Positions 27,257 to 35,682 of a stretch of DNA of 64,000 nt are shown in pieces; the first letter of the stretch is position 1; each line of letters opens with the position of its first letter. The notes under the pieces were generated by a model. It was not told the origin of the DNA. It saw only the letters and a program-made list of their open reading frames with translations, and did no database searches. The position numbers and the translations under genes are program-made. Origin of the DNA: JAHKLT01 sp046197865 (GTDB lineage Archaea; Methanobacteriota; Methanobacteria; Methanobacteriales; Methanobacteriaceae). The stretch is from NCBI RefSeq assembly GCF_046197865.1, contig NZ_CP166990.1:1488001-1552000 (forward strand), read 5' to 3'.

Positions 27257-28648
27257 TCATCCATTTAAAATTTCTATAACCTGATTCATATCATAATTTT
27301 CCATATCATCAATAATTGATAAATTAGATAAATTATATTTAGGATTTAAAGTTTTAAATTTTTCAATTAAATCTTCTAAAGATAATGGATTTTCTTTATC
27401 CCCTTTTGGAATCATAGTAGTGTTTTGGAATAATCCTCCTCTAAAGCGTTCATCTAATTTAATTATAATATTACATGGTCTTTTATTTGGAAATAAATTG
27501 TTTAAATCTTCATCTGGAATAATTTTAATTTTTTTAACTAAAGTATTTATATCATTAACATCTTTTGAAGTACTTTCTTCTTCAAATAATCCCTTCTCAA
27601 TAAGATTATCAATTAAACTAAGTGTAATTTCACCACAAACAAGAGCTATAGCTACTGCATACGGTAAACTATTTTTTAACTCTAATTTATTTTTTGGATT
27701 ATAATTATCATGTTCTGCAGCTATATAATATGTTTTAACAAGAACTTTATCAATGGCCTCATACTCTTCACAAATGTTTATTCTAAGTTTTAATGCAGTA
27801 TCAATAGCTGAATGAATATGTCTGCAAAATGGATATTTTTTAAAGTAAATACCATTCATATTAACAGCTTTTAAGCTTTTAGATATATGCTTTTCATTTA
27901 ATTTTTTATCTTTAAAAACATAGCTATTTAAAAAACCATTTTCACCAGTAAAAATTGATTTACTTCCAGTAAAACCATTTTTTGATAAATAAGTTCCAAG
28001 CATTCCATTATAAACTGCTTTTCCCACATTTAAAGATTTACCCATGCTTCCACTATGACCTGATTCAAGAAGACCTGCTGATTGAGTTCCTGCAAGACCA
28101 AATCCATTTAAAATTTTTTCTTTATCTAATTTTAATAATTTCGAAGCTACAGCAGATGCTGCAAATGTTCCAATAGTTCCTGTTGTATGAAATCCATTGT
28201 TTCTGTGTTGTGGGTTTATTAAAGCCCCTAAAAATATTCCTACCTTATATCCTACTATAATACTTTCTAAAAAATCTTTACCATTTATATTGTTTTCTTC
28301 ACTAATTGCAATAGCTGTAGGAAATACAATAGCTCCTAGATGCATTTGAGCTATTCTATGGCCATCATCAAGTTCTAAATTATGAGCAGAAATTCCATTA
28401 ACAAAAGCAGTATTTAATATTGGAAGTTTTAACTTATCATTTCCAATAACACTAGAATTAAGATTTTTATTAGTTGAAAATAGATCAATAACAGTTTTTA
28501 AAGCTATTTTTGTAGCATCTTCTTCATAACCCCTTAAAGTAACCCCAAAAAAATCTAAAAAAGCAGCTTTAGCTATTTGTACTGTTTTTATATCTTTTTC
28601 ATCATAGTGAAAATTATAAATAAAGTCTGAAATTTCTTCTAAAATCAT
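27257..28648 (-). CDS. MmgE/PrpD family protein
   Basis: A 463-residue member of the PrpD superfamily, which includes 2-methylcitrate dehydratase and cis-aconitate decarboxylase. Signatures include FLDFFGVTLRGYEEDA, HNLELDDGHRIAQMHLGA (with conserved Asp and His), GYKVGIFLGALINPQHRNNGFHTTGT and FKKYPFCRHIHSAIDTALK. I chose the ATG at 28648 behind AGGGGAT; an ATG eight codons upstream lacks a ribosome binding site. It heads a minus-strand operon with U32, fumarase alpha and citrate-synthase-like genes. Substrate probably a tricarboxylic or methylated acid, inferred from the company. Confidence 0.85.
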   Translation of the reverse strand: MILEEISDFIYNFHYDEKDIKTVQIAKAAFLDFFGVTLRGYEEDATKIALKTVIDLFSTNKNLNSSVIGNDKLKLPILNTAFVNGISAHNLELDDGHRIAQMHLGAIVFPTAIAISEENNINGKDFLESIIVGYKVGIFLGALINPQHRNNGFHTTGTIGTFAASAVASKLLKLDKEKILNGFGLAGTQSAGLLESGHSGSMGKSLNVGKAVYNGMLGTYLSKNGFTGSKSIFTGENGFLNSYVFKDKKLNEKHISKSLKAVNMNGIYFKKYPFCRHIHSAIDTALKLRINICEEYEAIDKVLVKTYYIAAEHDNYNPKNKLELKNSLPYAVAIALVCGEITLSLIDNLIEKGLFEEESTSKDVNDINTLVKKIKIIPDEDLNNLFPNKRPCNIIIKLDERFRGGLFQNTTMIPKGDKENPLSLEDLIEKFKTLNPKYNLSNLSIIDDMENYDMNQVIEILNG

Positions 28649-28686
28649 TTTATCCCCTGATTTATATGACATGTATTATTTTTTTT

Positions 28687-28757
28687 ATACATATGAAAAT
28701 TTTAATACATATGATACATATTATTTTTTTAATATGTATAGAATTTTTTATACATAT
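28687..28757. promoter_or_regulatory. Cluster of ATACATAT octamers upstream of the PrpD operon
   Basis: The octamer ATACATAT occurs at 28687, 28705, 28714 and 28750, and its complement ATATGTAT at 28732, all within 71 bp between tiaS and the PrpD-like gene. A related ACATGTAT sits at 28670. The spacing and both orientations suggest a binding region for a transcription regulator. It also overlaps where the operon promoter should be. Confidence 0.5.
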
Positions 28758-28775
28758 TATTTTTTTAATACTTTT

Positions 28776-30050
28776 TTAAACGCCTAAATTCATACGACAT
28801 AATGGTTTTGCAAGATGTCTTCTTGCAGAAATAGGAGTTTCATAAAATTCTCCTTCAATTAAGTCCCTTTTAATTATTGTAGCTATTTTATCATTATCTT
28901 TTGTTTTAAATCCGCATTTTTTACATTTAAAACCTTTACCTTTACCAGCTGAAGATAATGTTTTACCACATTCACATATAGGATTTTTATATTTAATATT
29001 ATTTAATTTTATTACTTTGAATTTTTCTATGTTAAATGTGTTTTCTTTTCCAATACCTCCATAAAGTTCAATAATATCGCCTTTAACTAATTTTAAAACA
29101 ATTTTTCTAAAATTTTTTGTTGGTTCATAAGCTGCGCATTCAATTTCGGCTGTTTCATCTTTGATTTTAAAAAAAACATGCCCTCCTTCAATTGTAATAG
29201 GGTTATTTTTAAGTTCTCCTTTAAAGCTATAAGAAGAGTATTTTTCTAAATCAGAAATATTATCAATTTTTTGAATATGATCATCAGTATGTTGGTTAGT
29301 TTTAAAAATACAAGAAGATTCTATAGGTTCTAAAACTTTAACAATAGTTTCTGCTTTTTTTAGTGATTCTATATTATTTGATCTTATTCCATATAAAACA
29401 GGACATGGTGTTTTAGGTTCGATAGCCATATAATTTTCTGTGTAATCATAATTTTCAAAAGTATCTGGATATGTTTGTTTATCCATTTTCAAAACAGATT
29501 TTTCATCTATTTTTCTATTTTTACCATAATTATCAGGAATTCTATAAGAAAGTAATTCATATGTAAAATCATCTATTTGATATCCAATAGCTGCAAGAGA
29601 TCCAATAATTCCTCTACCATTTTTAAACATGTGTGCATCAGCATTTATTTTATCTACAAATTCTTTTGCTTCATCAATTGTGATAATTGAATTCATAGCT
29701 TTTTTTGAAAAATCAATTAATTCTTGATTAATTTCACCTGTATAAAATATTACACCTGGATTGGTATTATCTGCTTCAAACATTGATAAAGATTTAATTT
29801 CATCTAATACTATTTTTTTAGCTAAATCTGTTTTATCATCATTTAATATTTTAAATGAAACAGCTCCATTTCCTCTTGTTTTAAATTTTGCAAATGGATT
29901 TAATCTAATTAAAAGAGGAAAATCAATAATTTCAATATTATTTTCTTTAAATTTATTAATGATGCTATTAGCTAAATATGTTGTACACATTCCTTCATTT
30001 GAATCAGTATCATCAATTCCAATATATAAAAAATTTATTATAATCACCAT
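28776..30050 (-). CDS. tiaS: tRNA(Ile2) 2-agmatinylcytidine synthetase TiaS
   Basis: A 424-residue enzyme that attaches agmatine to C34 of tRNA-Ile (CAU) so that it reads AUA. The N-terminal catalytic signature YIGIDDTDSNEGMCTTYLAN, the FKTRGNGAVSFK loop and GRGIIGSLAAIGYQ are typical. An OB-fold (about 285-360) and a C-terminal zinc ribbon (CECGK and CKKCG, about 365-390) bind the tRNA. ATA is a common codon in this window, so the enzyme is expected to be essential. Divergent from the HTH regulator, with 84 bp between the starts. Confidence 0.95.
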   Translation of the reverse strand: MVIIINFLYIGIDDTDSNEGMCTTYLANSIINKFKENNIEIIDFPLLIRLNPFAKFKTRGNGAVSFKILNDDKTDLAKKIVLDEIKSLSMFEADNTNPGVIFYTGEINQELIDFSKKAMNSIITIDEAKEFVDKINADAHMFKNGRGIIGSLAAIGYQIDDFTYELLSYRIPDNYGKNRKIDEKSVLKMDKQTYPDTFENYDYTENYMAIEPKTPCPVLYGIRSNNIESLKKAETIVKVLEPIESSCIFKTNQHTDDHIQKIDNISDLEKYSSYSFKGELKNNPITIEGGHVFFKIKDETAEIECAAYEPTKNFRKIVLKLVKGDIIELYGGIGKENTFNIEKFKVIKLNNIKYKNPICECGKTLSSAGKGKGFKCKKCGFKTKDNDKIATIIKRDLIEGEFYETPISARRHLAKPLCRMNLGV

Positions 30051-30134
30051 CTAAATAATATGTAAAATTTAAATATTATTCCTTTTAAATATTATTATAA
30101 TTAAAATAATTATAGAAAATACATAGGTGCTTCT

Positions 30135-31061
30135 ATGTTAGCTAGAAACGAACTAATAAAAGAAATTAATAATTTACTAAATTCTGAAGGGTTTGAAACA
30201 TCCAATGTTTATGATCAAAGATGTTTTGATTTAATAGCTCGAAAAAAATTATTAATTTTACTTTTAAAAACATTTACAAATGTAGATAGTATTAATGAAA
30301 CACATGCAGAAGAAATGAGGAAAATATCTCAAATCTTTTTAGCATCTCCTTTAATTGTAGGGGAAAAATCTAAAAATGGTCTTTTAGAAGAAGATGTTGT
30401 ATATGAACGTCATGGAGTTCCTGCAATATGTTTAAACACTTTAAAAAACATGATTCTTTATAATGAATATCCTGAAGTTTTAGCAGATCGTGGAGGATAT
30501 TATGTTAAAATCAATGGAGATGTTTTAAAAGAATATAGAGAAGAATATTCCTTATCTTTAAAAGATTTAGCTGATTTAGCCCATGTTTCAAGAACAACCA
30601 TGTATAAATATGAAAATGGAATTGTTAAAACAAATACTGAAACAGCTATGATGTTAGAAGATATTTTAAATACAAAAATAACTGTAGATATAGATTTATT
30701 TGAACCATACAGTGAAAATGAAGAAAATAAAGATAAAAATTTAGAATTAAATCGATTAGGATATGGAGTAATTTCAACTAATAAAAGTCCATTTGATACT
30801 GTTGCAAAAAGTGAAGAAGAAATTAAATCATCTTTAATGTTTAATATGGAAAAAAACCGTAAAATAAAAACACTTGAGAAGATGGCAATTTCTTTAAAAG
30901 ATTTATCAAATATAACCTCATCAGAACCTGCATTTATTATAAAAAATGAAAAACTTAAAGAATCTATAGATGGAATTCCTGTTATAAAATCCTGGGAATT
31001 AAAAGAGTTTGGAAATTCAAAAGATTTACTAAAAGTTATAAAAGAGAGAAAGGATAATTAG
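30135..31061 (+). CDS. HTH-type transcriptional regulator (MTH_967-like)
   Basis: A 308-residue archaeal DNA-binding protein. The helix-turn-helix is at about 133-190: YREEYSLSLKDLADLAHVSRTTMYKYENGIVK, an Xre/Cro type domain. The N-terminal part (1-125) carries a restriction-endonuclease-like or regulatory fold typical of this archaeal group, and a C-terminal region (about 240-300) is separate. The target is unknown; it could regulate the divergent tiaS region. Ribosome binding site AGGTG precedes the ATG. The next gene starts five bases after its stop. Confidence 0.82.
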   Translation: MLARNELIKEINNLLNSEGFETSNVYDQRCFDLIARKKLLILLLKTFTNVDSINETHAEEMRKISQIFLASPLIVGEKSKNGLLEEDVVYERHGVPAICLNTLKNMILYNEYPEVLADRGGYYVKINGDVLKEYREEYSLSLKDLADLAHVSRTTMYKYENGIVKTNTETAMMLEDILNTKITVDIDLFEPYSENEENKDKNLELNRLGYGVISTNKSPFDTVAKSEEEIKSSLMFNMEKNRKIKTLEKMAISLKDLSNITSSEPAFIIKNEKLKESIDGIPVIKSWELKEFGNSKDLLKVIKERKDN

Positions 31062-31066
31062 ATAAT

Positions 31067-31456
31067 ATGTCAAATTTAACACTCGAAGGAGCAAAAAATT
31101 ATCCTATAAAATGGATATGTAATTTTAGAGGTCAAAAAGCTATTGGAATATGTTCCTACTCACAAAAAATAGCTATGTTTGCACATGATGAACGTGTGCC
31201 ATTATTAATACAAGATTTAATTATAGGATCTGATAAAACACAAGAAGAATATGGGTGTGAAGAAGAAGATCGTTGTTGTAATTTTGAATGTGAATACTGT
31301 AAAATAAGTCCTGAGCAATATTTACAAATTACAAAAGGAAAATCAACAAAAAAGGCTATTGCTGATTTGGAACTTGGTTTAAAATCTTTAAATGAAGAAA
31401 TAGAAAATGAAGGGTTTGTTCCTTTTGAAAAATATGAAGTTATTGATAAAAAATAA
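31067..31456 (+). CDS. Cysteine-rich hypothetical protein
   Basis: 129 residues. A compact cluster of cysteines, CEEEDRCCNFECEYC (about 65-79), could bind a metal or iron-sulfur cluster; the rest is mixed alpha/beta with a charged C-terminus. Start with IKWICNFRGQKAIGICSYS also contains cysteines. I do not recognise the family. It lies five bases after the HTH regulator and is almost certainly co-transcribed with it, so it may be its metal- or redox-sensing partner, which is a guess. Confidence 0.6.
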   Translation: MSNLTLEGAKNYPIKWICNFRGQKAIGICSYSQKIAMFAHDERVPLLIQDLIIGSDKTQEEYGCEEEDRCCNFECEYCKISPEQYLQITKGKSTKKAIADLELGLKSLNEEIENEGFVPFEKYEVIDKK

Positions 31457-31458
31457 CT

Positions 31459-32253
31459 TTACTTTTCAAATAAAACAGAAAAATCTTCTTTTGCTTCATT
31501 TTCATTAGCTACACCAATTGTCATTAAATCTATAAAATCTAATTTTTTCATAAAAGTAAATGCATCAATTGGCATTTGAATTCCTGCAGCTAATACTTTA
31601 CTAGCTATTATTTTTTTATCAAGTGAACTTAAAAGATTTTTTAATTTTTCCCTTTCATCTTGAAGAAATGAAGGTGAATCCATCATATAAGCAAGTTGAT
31701 TAATTGGAATCATATAAAAATCAAATAAATCTTTATTAAAATCTGAATTTAAAATTTCTTCAGTAGTCCTATATGGAAATGAAGTTATAATCCCTGATAG
31801 TGAAGTATTATTAATTTCATCTAAAATTATTTCAATTAAATTCCAATCATAGCTATCTACTATAAACTCATCAACTAACATTATTTTAGATTCTAATGAA
31901 TTGAAAATTTCAATGTCTTCTGTATAATCTACATTTTTAGAAATTTCATAATCTGGATTTATATAATTAGATTCTCTTTTTCCAATTGTAGCTATAATAT
32001 CCATTTTACATCCTTGTTCTTCAGCTATTTGCCAAGCTTGAAGTAAAGATTCATCATTGACTAAATTAATTCCTTTAACACCCTGATCATATGCTGCTAA
32101 AATAATTTTAGAAATATTTTCAGGATTTCTATGTAAATCTAACTGATACAATCTAGCTCTATGGCCAAAATAAGTTTCACCTGTAAAAGGAGCAGATCCC
32201 AAAATAGCTTGAGGGATCTTTTTATCCTTATAATTTAAATAATCATTAAAAAT
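31459..32253 (-). CDS. TIM-barrel-like protein of unknown function, probable ATT start
   Basis: About 264 residues if it starts at an ATT at 32253; the first conventional start in frame is a TTG at 32202, which would cut into the first strand PQAILGSAPFTGETYFGHRA. The ATT lies five bases after a clean GGTGA and 15 bases after the YbjQ stop, so I prefer it. The alternating strand-helix pattern with FGHRARLYQLDLHRNPE and the final IASKVLAAGIQMPIDAFTFM suggests an eight-stranded barrel similar to aldo-keto or U32-like folds. No firm family assignment. It follows the YbjQ gene on the same strand. Confidence 0.6.
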   Translation of the reverse strand: MFNDYLNYKDKKIPQAILGSAPFTGETYFGHRARLYQLDLHRNPENISKIILAAYDQGVKGINLVNDESLLQAWQIAEEQGCKMDIIATIGKRESNYINPDYEISKNVDYTEDIEIFNSLESKIMLVDEFIVDSYDWNLIEIILDEINNTSLSGIITSFPYRTTEEILNSDFNKDLFDFYMIPINQLAYMMDSPSFLQDEREKLKNLLSSLDKKIIASKVLAAGIQMPIDAFTFMKKLDFIDLMTIGVANENEAKEDFSVLFEK

Positions 32254-32268
32254 TTAAATCACCAGATT

Positions 32269-32607
32269 TTATTTTTCTTTAACTACTACAGCTGTTCCAT
32301 AAGCTAGAATTTCTTGCATAATATCAGAGATATTATCAGAATCATATCTAACTCCAACAAGTCCATTAGCTCCAAGATCTTTTGCATGAGCTATTAATCT
32401 TTCTAATGCATCATTTCTAGATTCTTCCATTACCTGAACATATTCTTTTATTTCTCCCCCAAAAAGAGAGCGTACACCTGCTGTAATCTGTCCTCCAGCA
32501 CCTCTACTTCTAACAGTAAGGCCATAAGCAAATCCCCTGCACTCTACAATTTCAAAACCAGGAATATCATTGGTTGTTGAAATTGGAAATTCTTCTATTG
32601 ATACCAT
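32269..32607 (-). CDS. YbjQ/UPF0145 family protein
   Basis: A 112-residue protein of the YbjQ (heavy-metal-binding domain) family, typically a homo-pentamer of unknown function. Signatures: ISTTNDIPGFEIVECRGFAYG near the N-terminus, ESRNDALERLIAHAKDLGANGLVGVRYD, and a C-terminal AYGTAVVV strand. Divergent from serA with 137 bp between the starts. Confidence 0.88.
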   Translation of the reverse strand: MVSIEEFPISTTNDIPGFEIVECRGFAYGLTVRSRGAGGQITAGVRSLFGGEIKEYVQVMEESRNDALERLIAHAKDLGANGLVGVRYDSDNISDIMQEILAYGTAVVVKEK

Positions 32608-32733
32608 TTTTTAACCTCGAAAATTTTTAAATATAATAATAAATATAATTCTTAATATTATTATTAAAATTTAAATATTTTTCTAAAATTTAATTTAATT
32701 TAATCTGATTAATTATTTAAAAAGGAGCATTAA

Positions 32734-32748
32734 ATGGTGAAAATATGA
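32734..32748 (+). CDS. Four-codon leader ORF overlapping the serA start
   Basis: ATG GTG AAA ATA TGA, seven bases after AAGGAG. Its stop overlaps the serA ATG as ATGA. The main gene also has its own GGTGA inside this leader. It could couple or dampen serA translation; it may also be a chance pattern. Confidence 0.35.
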   Translation: MVKI

Positions 32749-34313
32749 AAATATTAGTTGCAGATTCAATAAATGAAAAAGGTATTGAAATACTAAAAAA
32801 AGAAGTTGATGTGGTCGTAGATCCAACTATTACTCCAGAAAATTTACTTAAAACTATTAATGAATATGATGGTATTGTAATTAGAAGTAGAACTAAAGTT
32901 ACTAAAGAAGTAATAGAAGTTGCAGATAATCTTAAAATTATTGCAAGAGCTGGTGTAGGAGTAGATAATGTAGATGTAAATGCTGCTACTGATAAAGGAA
33001 TAATGGTAGTTAACTCTCCAGAATCAACCTCTATTACTGTTGCAGAACATACCATGGGACTCATGTTATCTCTTGCACGTAAATTATCTATTGCAGATAA
33101 GTCTGTCAAAGAAGGCAAATGGGAAAAGAAAAAATTCATGGGAATGGAGCTTAAAAACAAAACACTCGGTATTATTGGAATGGGTAGAATAGGTTCTCAA
33201 GTAGTAAGTAGATGTAAAGCATTTAAAATGGATACTATCGTATATGATCCATATTTACCTGATGAAGCAGCTAATCAAATGGGAGTAGACTTAACAGATT
33301 TAGAAACTGTCTTAAAAAATGCAGATTTCATTAGTATACATGTTCCTTTAACAACAGAAACTAAGCATTTAATATCAACAGAAGAATTTAAAATAATGAA
33401 AGATAGTTCTTTTATCATTAATTGTGCACGTGGTGGAATCATAGATGAAAAAGCATTATACCATGCATTAAAAGATGATGTGATTGGTGGTTGTGCATTA
33501 GATGTATATGAAGAAGAACCTCCAAAAAAAGATTCTAAATTATTTGAATTAGATAATATTATTTTAACTCCCCATATTGCAGCTTCAACAAAAGAAGCTC
33601 AAAGAGATGCAGCTATTATTGTAGCTGAAGAAATAATCTCATTATCTAAAAATGAAACACCTCAAAACATTTTAAATATGCCTAGAGTTGATAATTACAA
33701 GGATTATACTCCATATTTAGATTTATGTAAAAAATTAGGAAGTTTCATCTCACAAGCAGTTAATGGAAAATTAAATGAAATTGAAATTATTTATGGTGGA
33801 GAAGTTGCAGAACTACCTAATCATGAATTATTAACTAGAAGTATCATACAAGGTGCAGTTAATCCATATCTTAAAGGAGAAGTAACTACTATCAATTCAC
33901 CAATAGTAGCTAAAGAAAGAGGCATTACAATAACTGAAGGTGTTAGAAATGATGCAAAAGGATATGATTCTTTAATTAAAGTCTCAGCAATAAATGGAAA
34001 TGAAAGATTCTCAGCTGAAGGAACTAATTTACATGGTCCTAGAATATTAAAAGTAAATAATTATTGGGTAGATGTTAAACCTGAAGGCCATATGTTCATA
34101 GCTAAGTATGAAGATGTTCCAGGAAGTATTGGTAAAATTGGAACTTTACTTGGAGAAAATAAAGTAAACATCGGAGTCATGCAAGTTGGAAGAGAGTTAG
34201 ATAGTGGAAAAGCTATTATGGTCTTAACACTTGATCATGAAGTTCCAGAAGAAGTTATGGAACAACTTAAATCTTTAGAAAATATTTATAATGTTGTTAA
34301 ATTAACCTTATAG
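32745..34313 (+). CDS. serA: D-3-phosphoglycerate dehydrogenase
   Basis: A 522-residue enzyme of serine synthesis that oxidises 3-phosphoglycerate with NAD+. Substrate domain at the ends of the first 300 residues, Rossmann motif GIIGMGRIGSQV at about 145, then catalytic Arg in INCARGGIIDEKAL, Glu in the DVYEEEPP region and His in ILTPHIAAST. The long form continues with an intervening domain and a C-terminal ACT domain (about 450-522, FIAKYEDVPGSIGKIGTLL), expected to sense serine. GGTGA precedes the ATG and a four-codon ORF overlaps it. Confidence 0.96.
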   Translation: MKILVADSINEKGIEILKKEVDVVVDPTITPENLLKTINEYDGIVIRSRTKVTKEVIEVADNLKIIARAGVGVDNVDVNAATDKGIMVVNSPESTSITVAEHTMGLMLSLARKLSIADKSVKEGKWEKKKFMGMELKNKTLGIIGMGRIGSQVVSRCKAFKMDTIVYDPYLPDEAANQMGVDLTDLETVLKNADFISIHVPLTTETKHLISTEEFKIMKDSSFIINCARGGIIDEKALYHALKDDVIGGCALDVYEEEPPKKDSKLFELDNIILTPHIAASTKEAQRDAAIIVAEEIISLSKNETPQNILNMPRVDNYKDYTPYLDLCKKLGSFISQAVNGKLNEIEIIYGGEVAELPNHELLTRSIIQGAVNPYLKGEVTTINSPIVAKERGITITEGVRNDAKGYDSLIKVSAINGNERFSAEGTNLHGPRILKVNNYWVDVKPEGHMFIAKYEDVPGSIGKIGTLLGENKVNIGVMQVGRELDSGKAIMVLTLDHEVPEEVMEQLKSLENIYNVVKLTL

Positions 34314-34315
34314 AT

Positions 34316-34981
34316 TTATTTTCTTTTTTTATTAATTTTTTTTACATTGCCCTTTTCATCAACTTCAATATTGATATTTATAACACCATCATTTAAATCA
34401 TCTGGGTCAATAACAATCTGATTTAAAGGAATATTATTTTCTTTTTGAGGAATTATTTCATTTTCTTCTAGTTCATCCTCAAAATCATTGTCAAAGTCTT
34501 CTTCATCAAAAAAATCACCATCAAAATCTTCTTTTAATTCTTTTTCAAATAAATATTTATAATCTCCAATATTTAATGGAACTTCTTCACCGCGTTTATT
34601 ATAAGCTATAATTGTTTCAAAACTATATGGTAAACATACAATCATGTGAAATACACCTAATTTTGAAAATGTTGATAAATCCGCACCAGATGGTCTAGCA
34701 CTAGGTCCTGGATGGCTATGAATTGACCCCCAATAATTCATTGTTGGTGGAAGTAATCCAGTTTGAAGAACTGCTCCCGTATCAGATGTTTCACCAGGCA
34801 GGAAAATCAATCCAGTAATATATAATATTTCATCTTTAATTTGACCTTCAAGAAGAGCTAAAAACTCTCTAGGGTAAGATTCATTAGCATAAAACAAAAA
34901 AGACTCTATAACTTCCCTATCTACTTTAACTTCATTAAATTTTTTATTATTATTTTTAAAAATTTTTGAGAAAAATCCCAT
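34316..34981 (-). CDS. JAMM/MPN metalloprotease-like protein
   Basis: About 221 residues. The JAMM zinc motif is complete: HSHPGPSARPSGAD gives H-x-H-x(10)-D, with the partner Glu probably in FLALLEGQ. Such archaeal proteins can remove ubiquitin-like SAMP modifiers or act on sulfur-carrier conjugates. A strongly acidic stretch (about 150-185, DFDGDFFDEEDFDNDFEDE) follows the catalytic domain and the C-terminus is basic. I prefer the ATG at 34981; an ATG four codons upstream overlaps the Thg1 gene. Last gene of the AspDH-Thg1-JAMM group. Confidence 0.78.
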   Translation of the reverse strand: MGFFSKIFKNNNKKFNEVKVDREVIESFLFYANESYPREFLALLEGQIKDEILYITGLIFLPGETSDTGAVLQTGLLPPTMNYWGSIHSHPGPSARPSGADLSTFSKLGVFHMIVCLPYSFETIIAYNKRGEEVPLNIGDYKYLFEKELKEDFDGDFFDEEDFDNDFEDELEENEIIPQKENNIPLNQIVIDPDDLNDGVININIEVDEKGNVKKINKKRK

Positions 34982-34985
34982 ATTT

Positions 34986-35672
34986 TCACACATTTATTAT
35001 ATTTATATTCTTGAAAAATTCATTTGTAAATTTAGGAATTTCTGTATCAACAAATAAATTTTCTAAATTATTTTTATAAATAGCTATTCCCCTTTTTTGC
35101 CAAATAGGAAGATTATTTAAATTAATCCCCATATCAAAAAGTAATTCATGAATTTCATTTAGTTTAAGCCCATTAATTTTGTCTTGTGCTTCTTTATTAC
35201 CATATTTTTCTTTTAAAGCCCAAATTCCATAACTATTAACACAATTTCTCCATGATTCATCTTGTCTCCACTTGAAATATTTGAAAATTTCTAGATCTGT
35301 TATTGTAATAACTCTTGAATCGAAGGCAATAGGTTTAGCTGAGTTTAAATTATAGGTTTTATTTAAGTTAAGTGTTAATGAACTAGATATAAAGCTTGGA
35401 AATACTGAATCTACTTTTTCTATTCTTCCAGAAAAAGGTAGTTTATTAAATAAAATATTTATTTCATCTGAAAAGGTAAAAATGAATTTGGGTGAGAATT
35501 CTTTAAAAAATTCAATACATGCATCAACCATAGATTTAGAAAAATTCTCATCATATGGTTTTTCAAAATTTAAAGAAGATGATAATGAATGAAAACTTCT
35601 ACCATCTAATCTTAAAATAGTTTTAGAACACATTGGAACTTTAAAACTAGAGTAAATCTCATATTCTTTCAT
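34986..35672 (-). CDS. tRNA(His) guanylyltransferase family protein (Thg1-like)
   Basis: About 228 residues, a reverse (3'-5') nucleotide polymerase related to Thg1. The catalytic palm has the first carboxylate in ILRLDGRSFHSL and the second in FTFSDEINILF. The FKWRQDESWRNCVNSYG stretch matches the family. Archaeal Thg1-like enzymes add or repair bases at tRNA 5' ends. ATG at 35672 has GGATGA upstream; the TTG seven codons earlier is unlikely. It begins just after the AspDH stop and runs into the JAMM gene. Confidence 0.88.
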   Translation of the reverse strand: MKEYEIYSSFKVPMCSKTILRLDGRSFHSLSSSLNFEKPYDENFSKSMVDACIEFFKEFSPKFIFTFSDEINILFNKLPFSGRIEKVDSVFPSFISSSLTLNLNKTYNLNSAKPIAFDSRVITITDLEIFKYFKWRQDESWRNCVNSYGIWALKEKYGNKEAQDKINGLKLNEIHELLFDMGINLNNLPIWQKRGIAIYKNNLENLFVDTEIPKFTNEFFKNINIINV

Positions 35673-35682
35673 AAAATCATCC

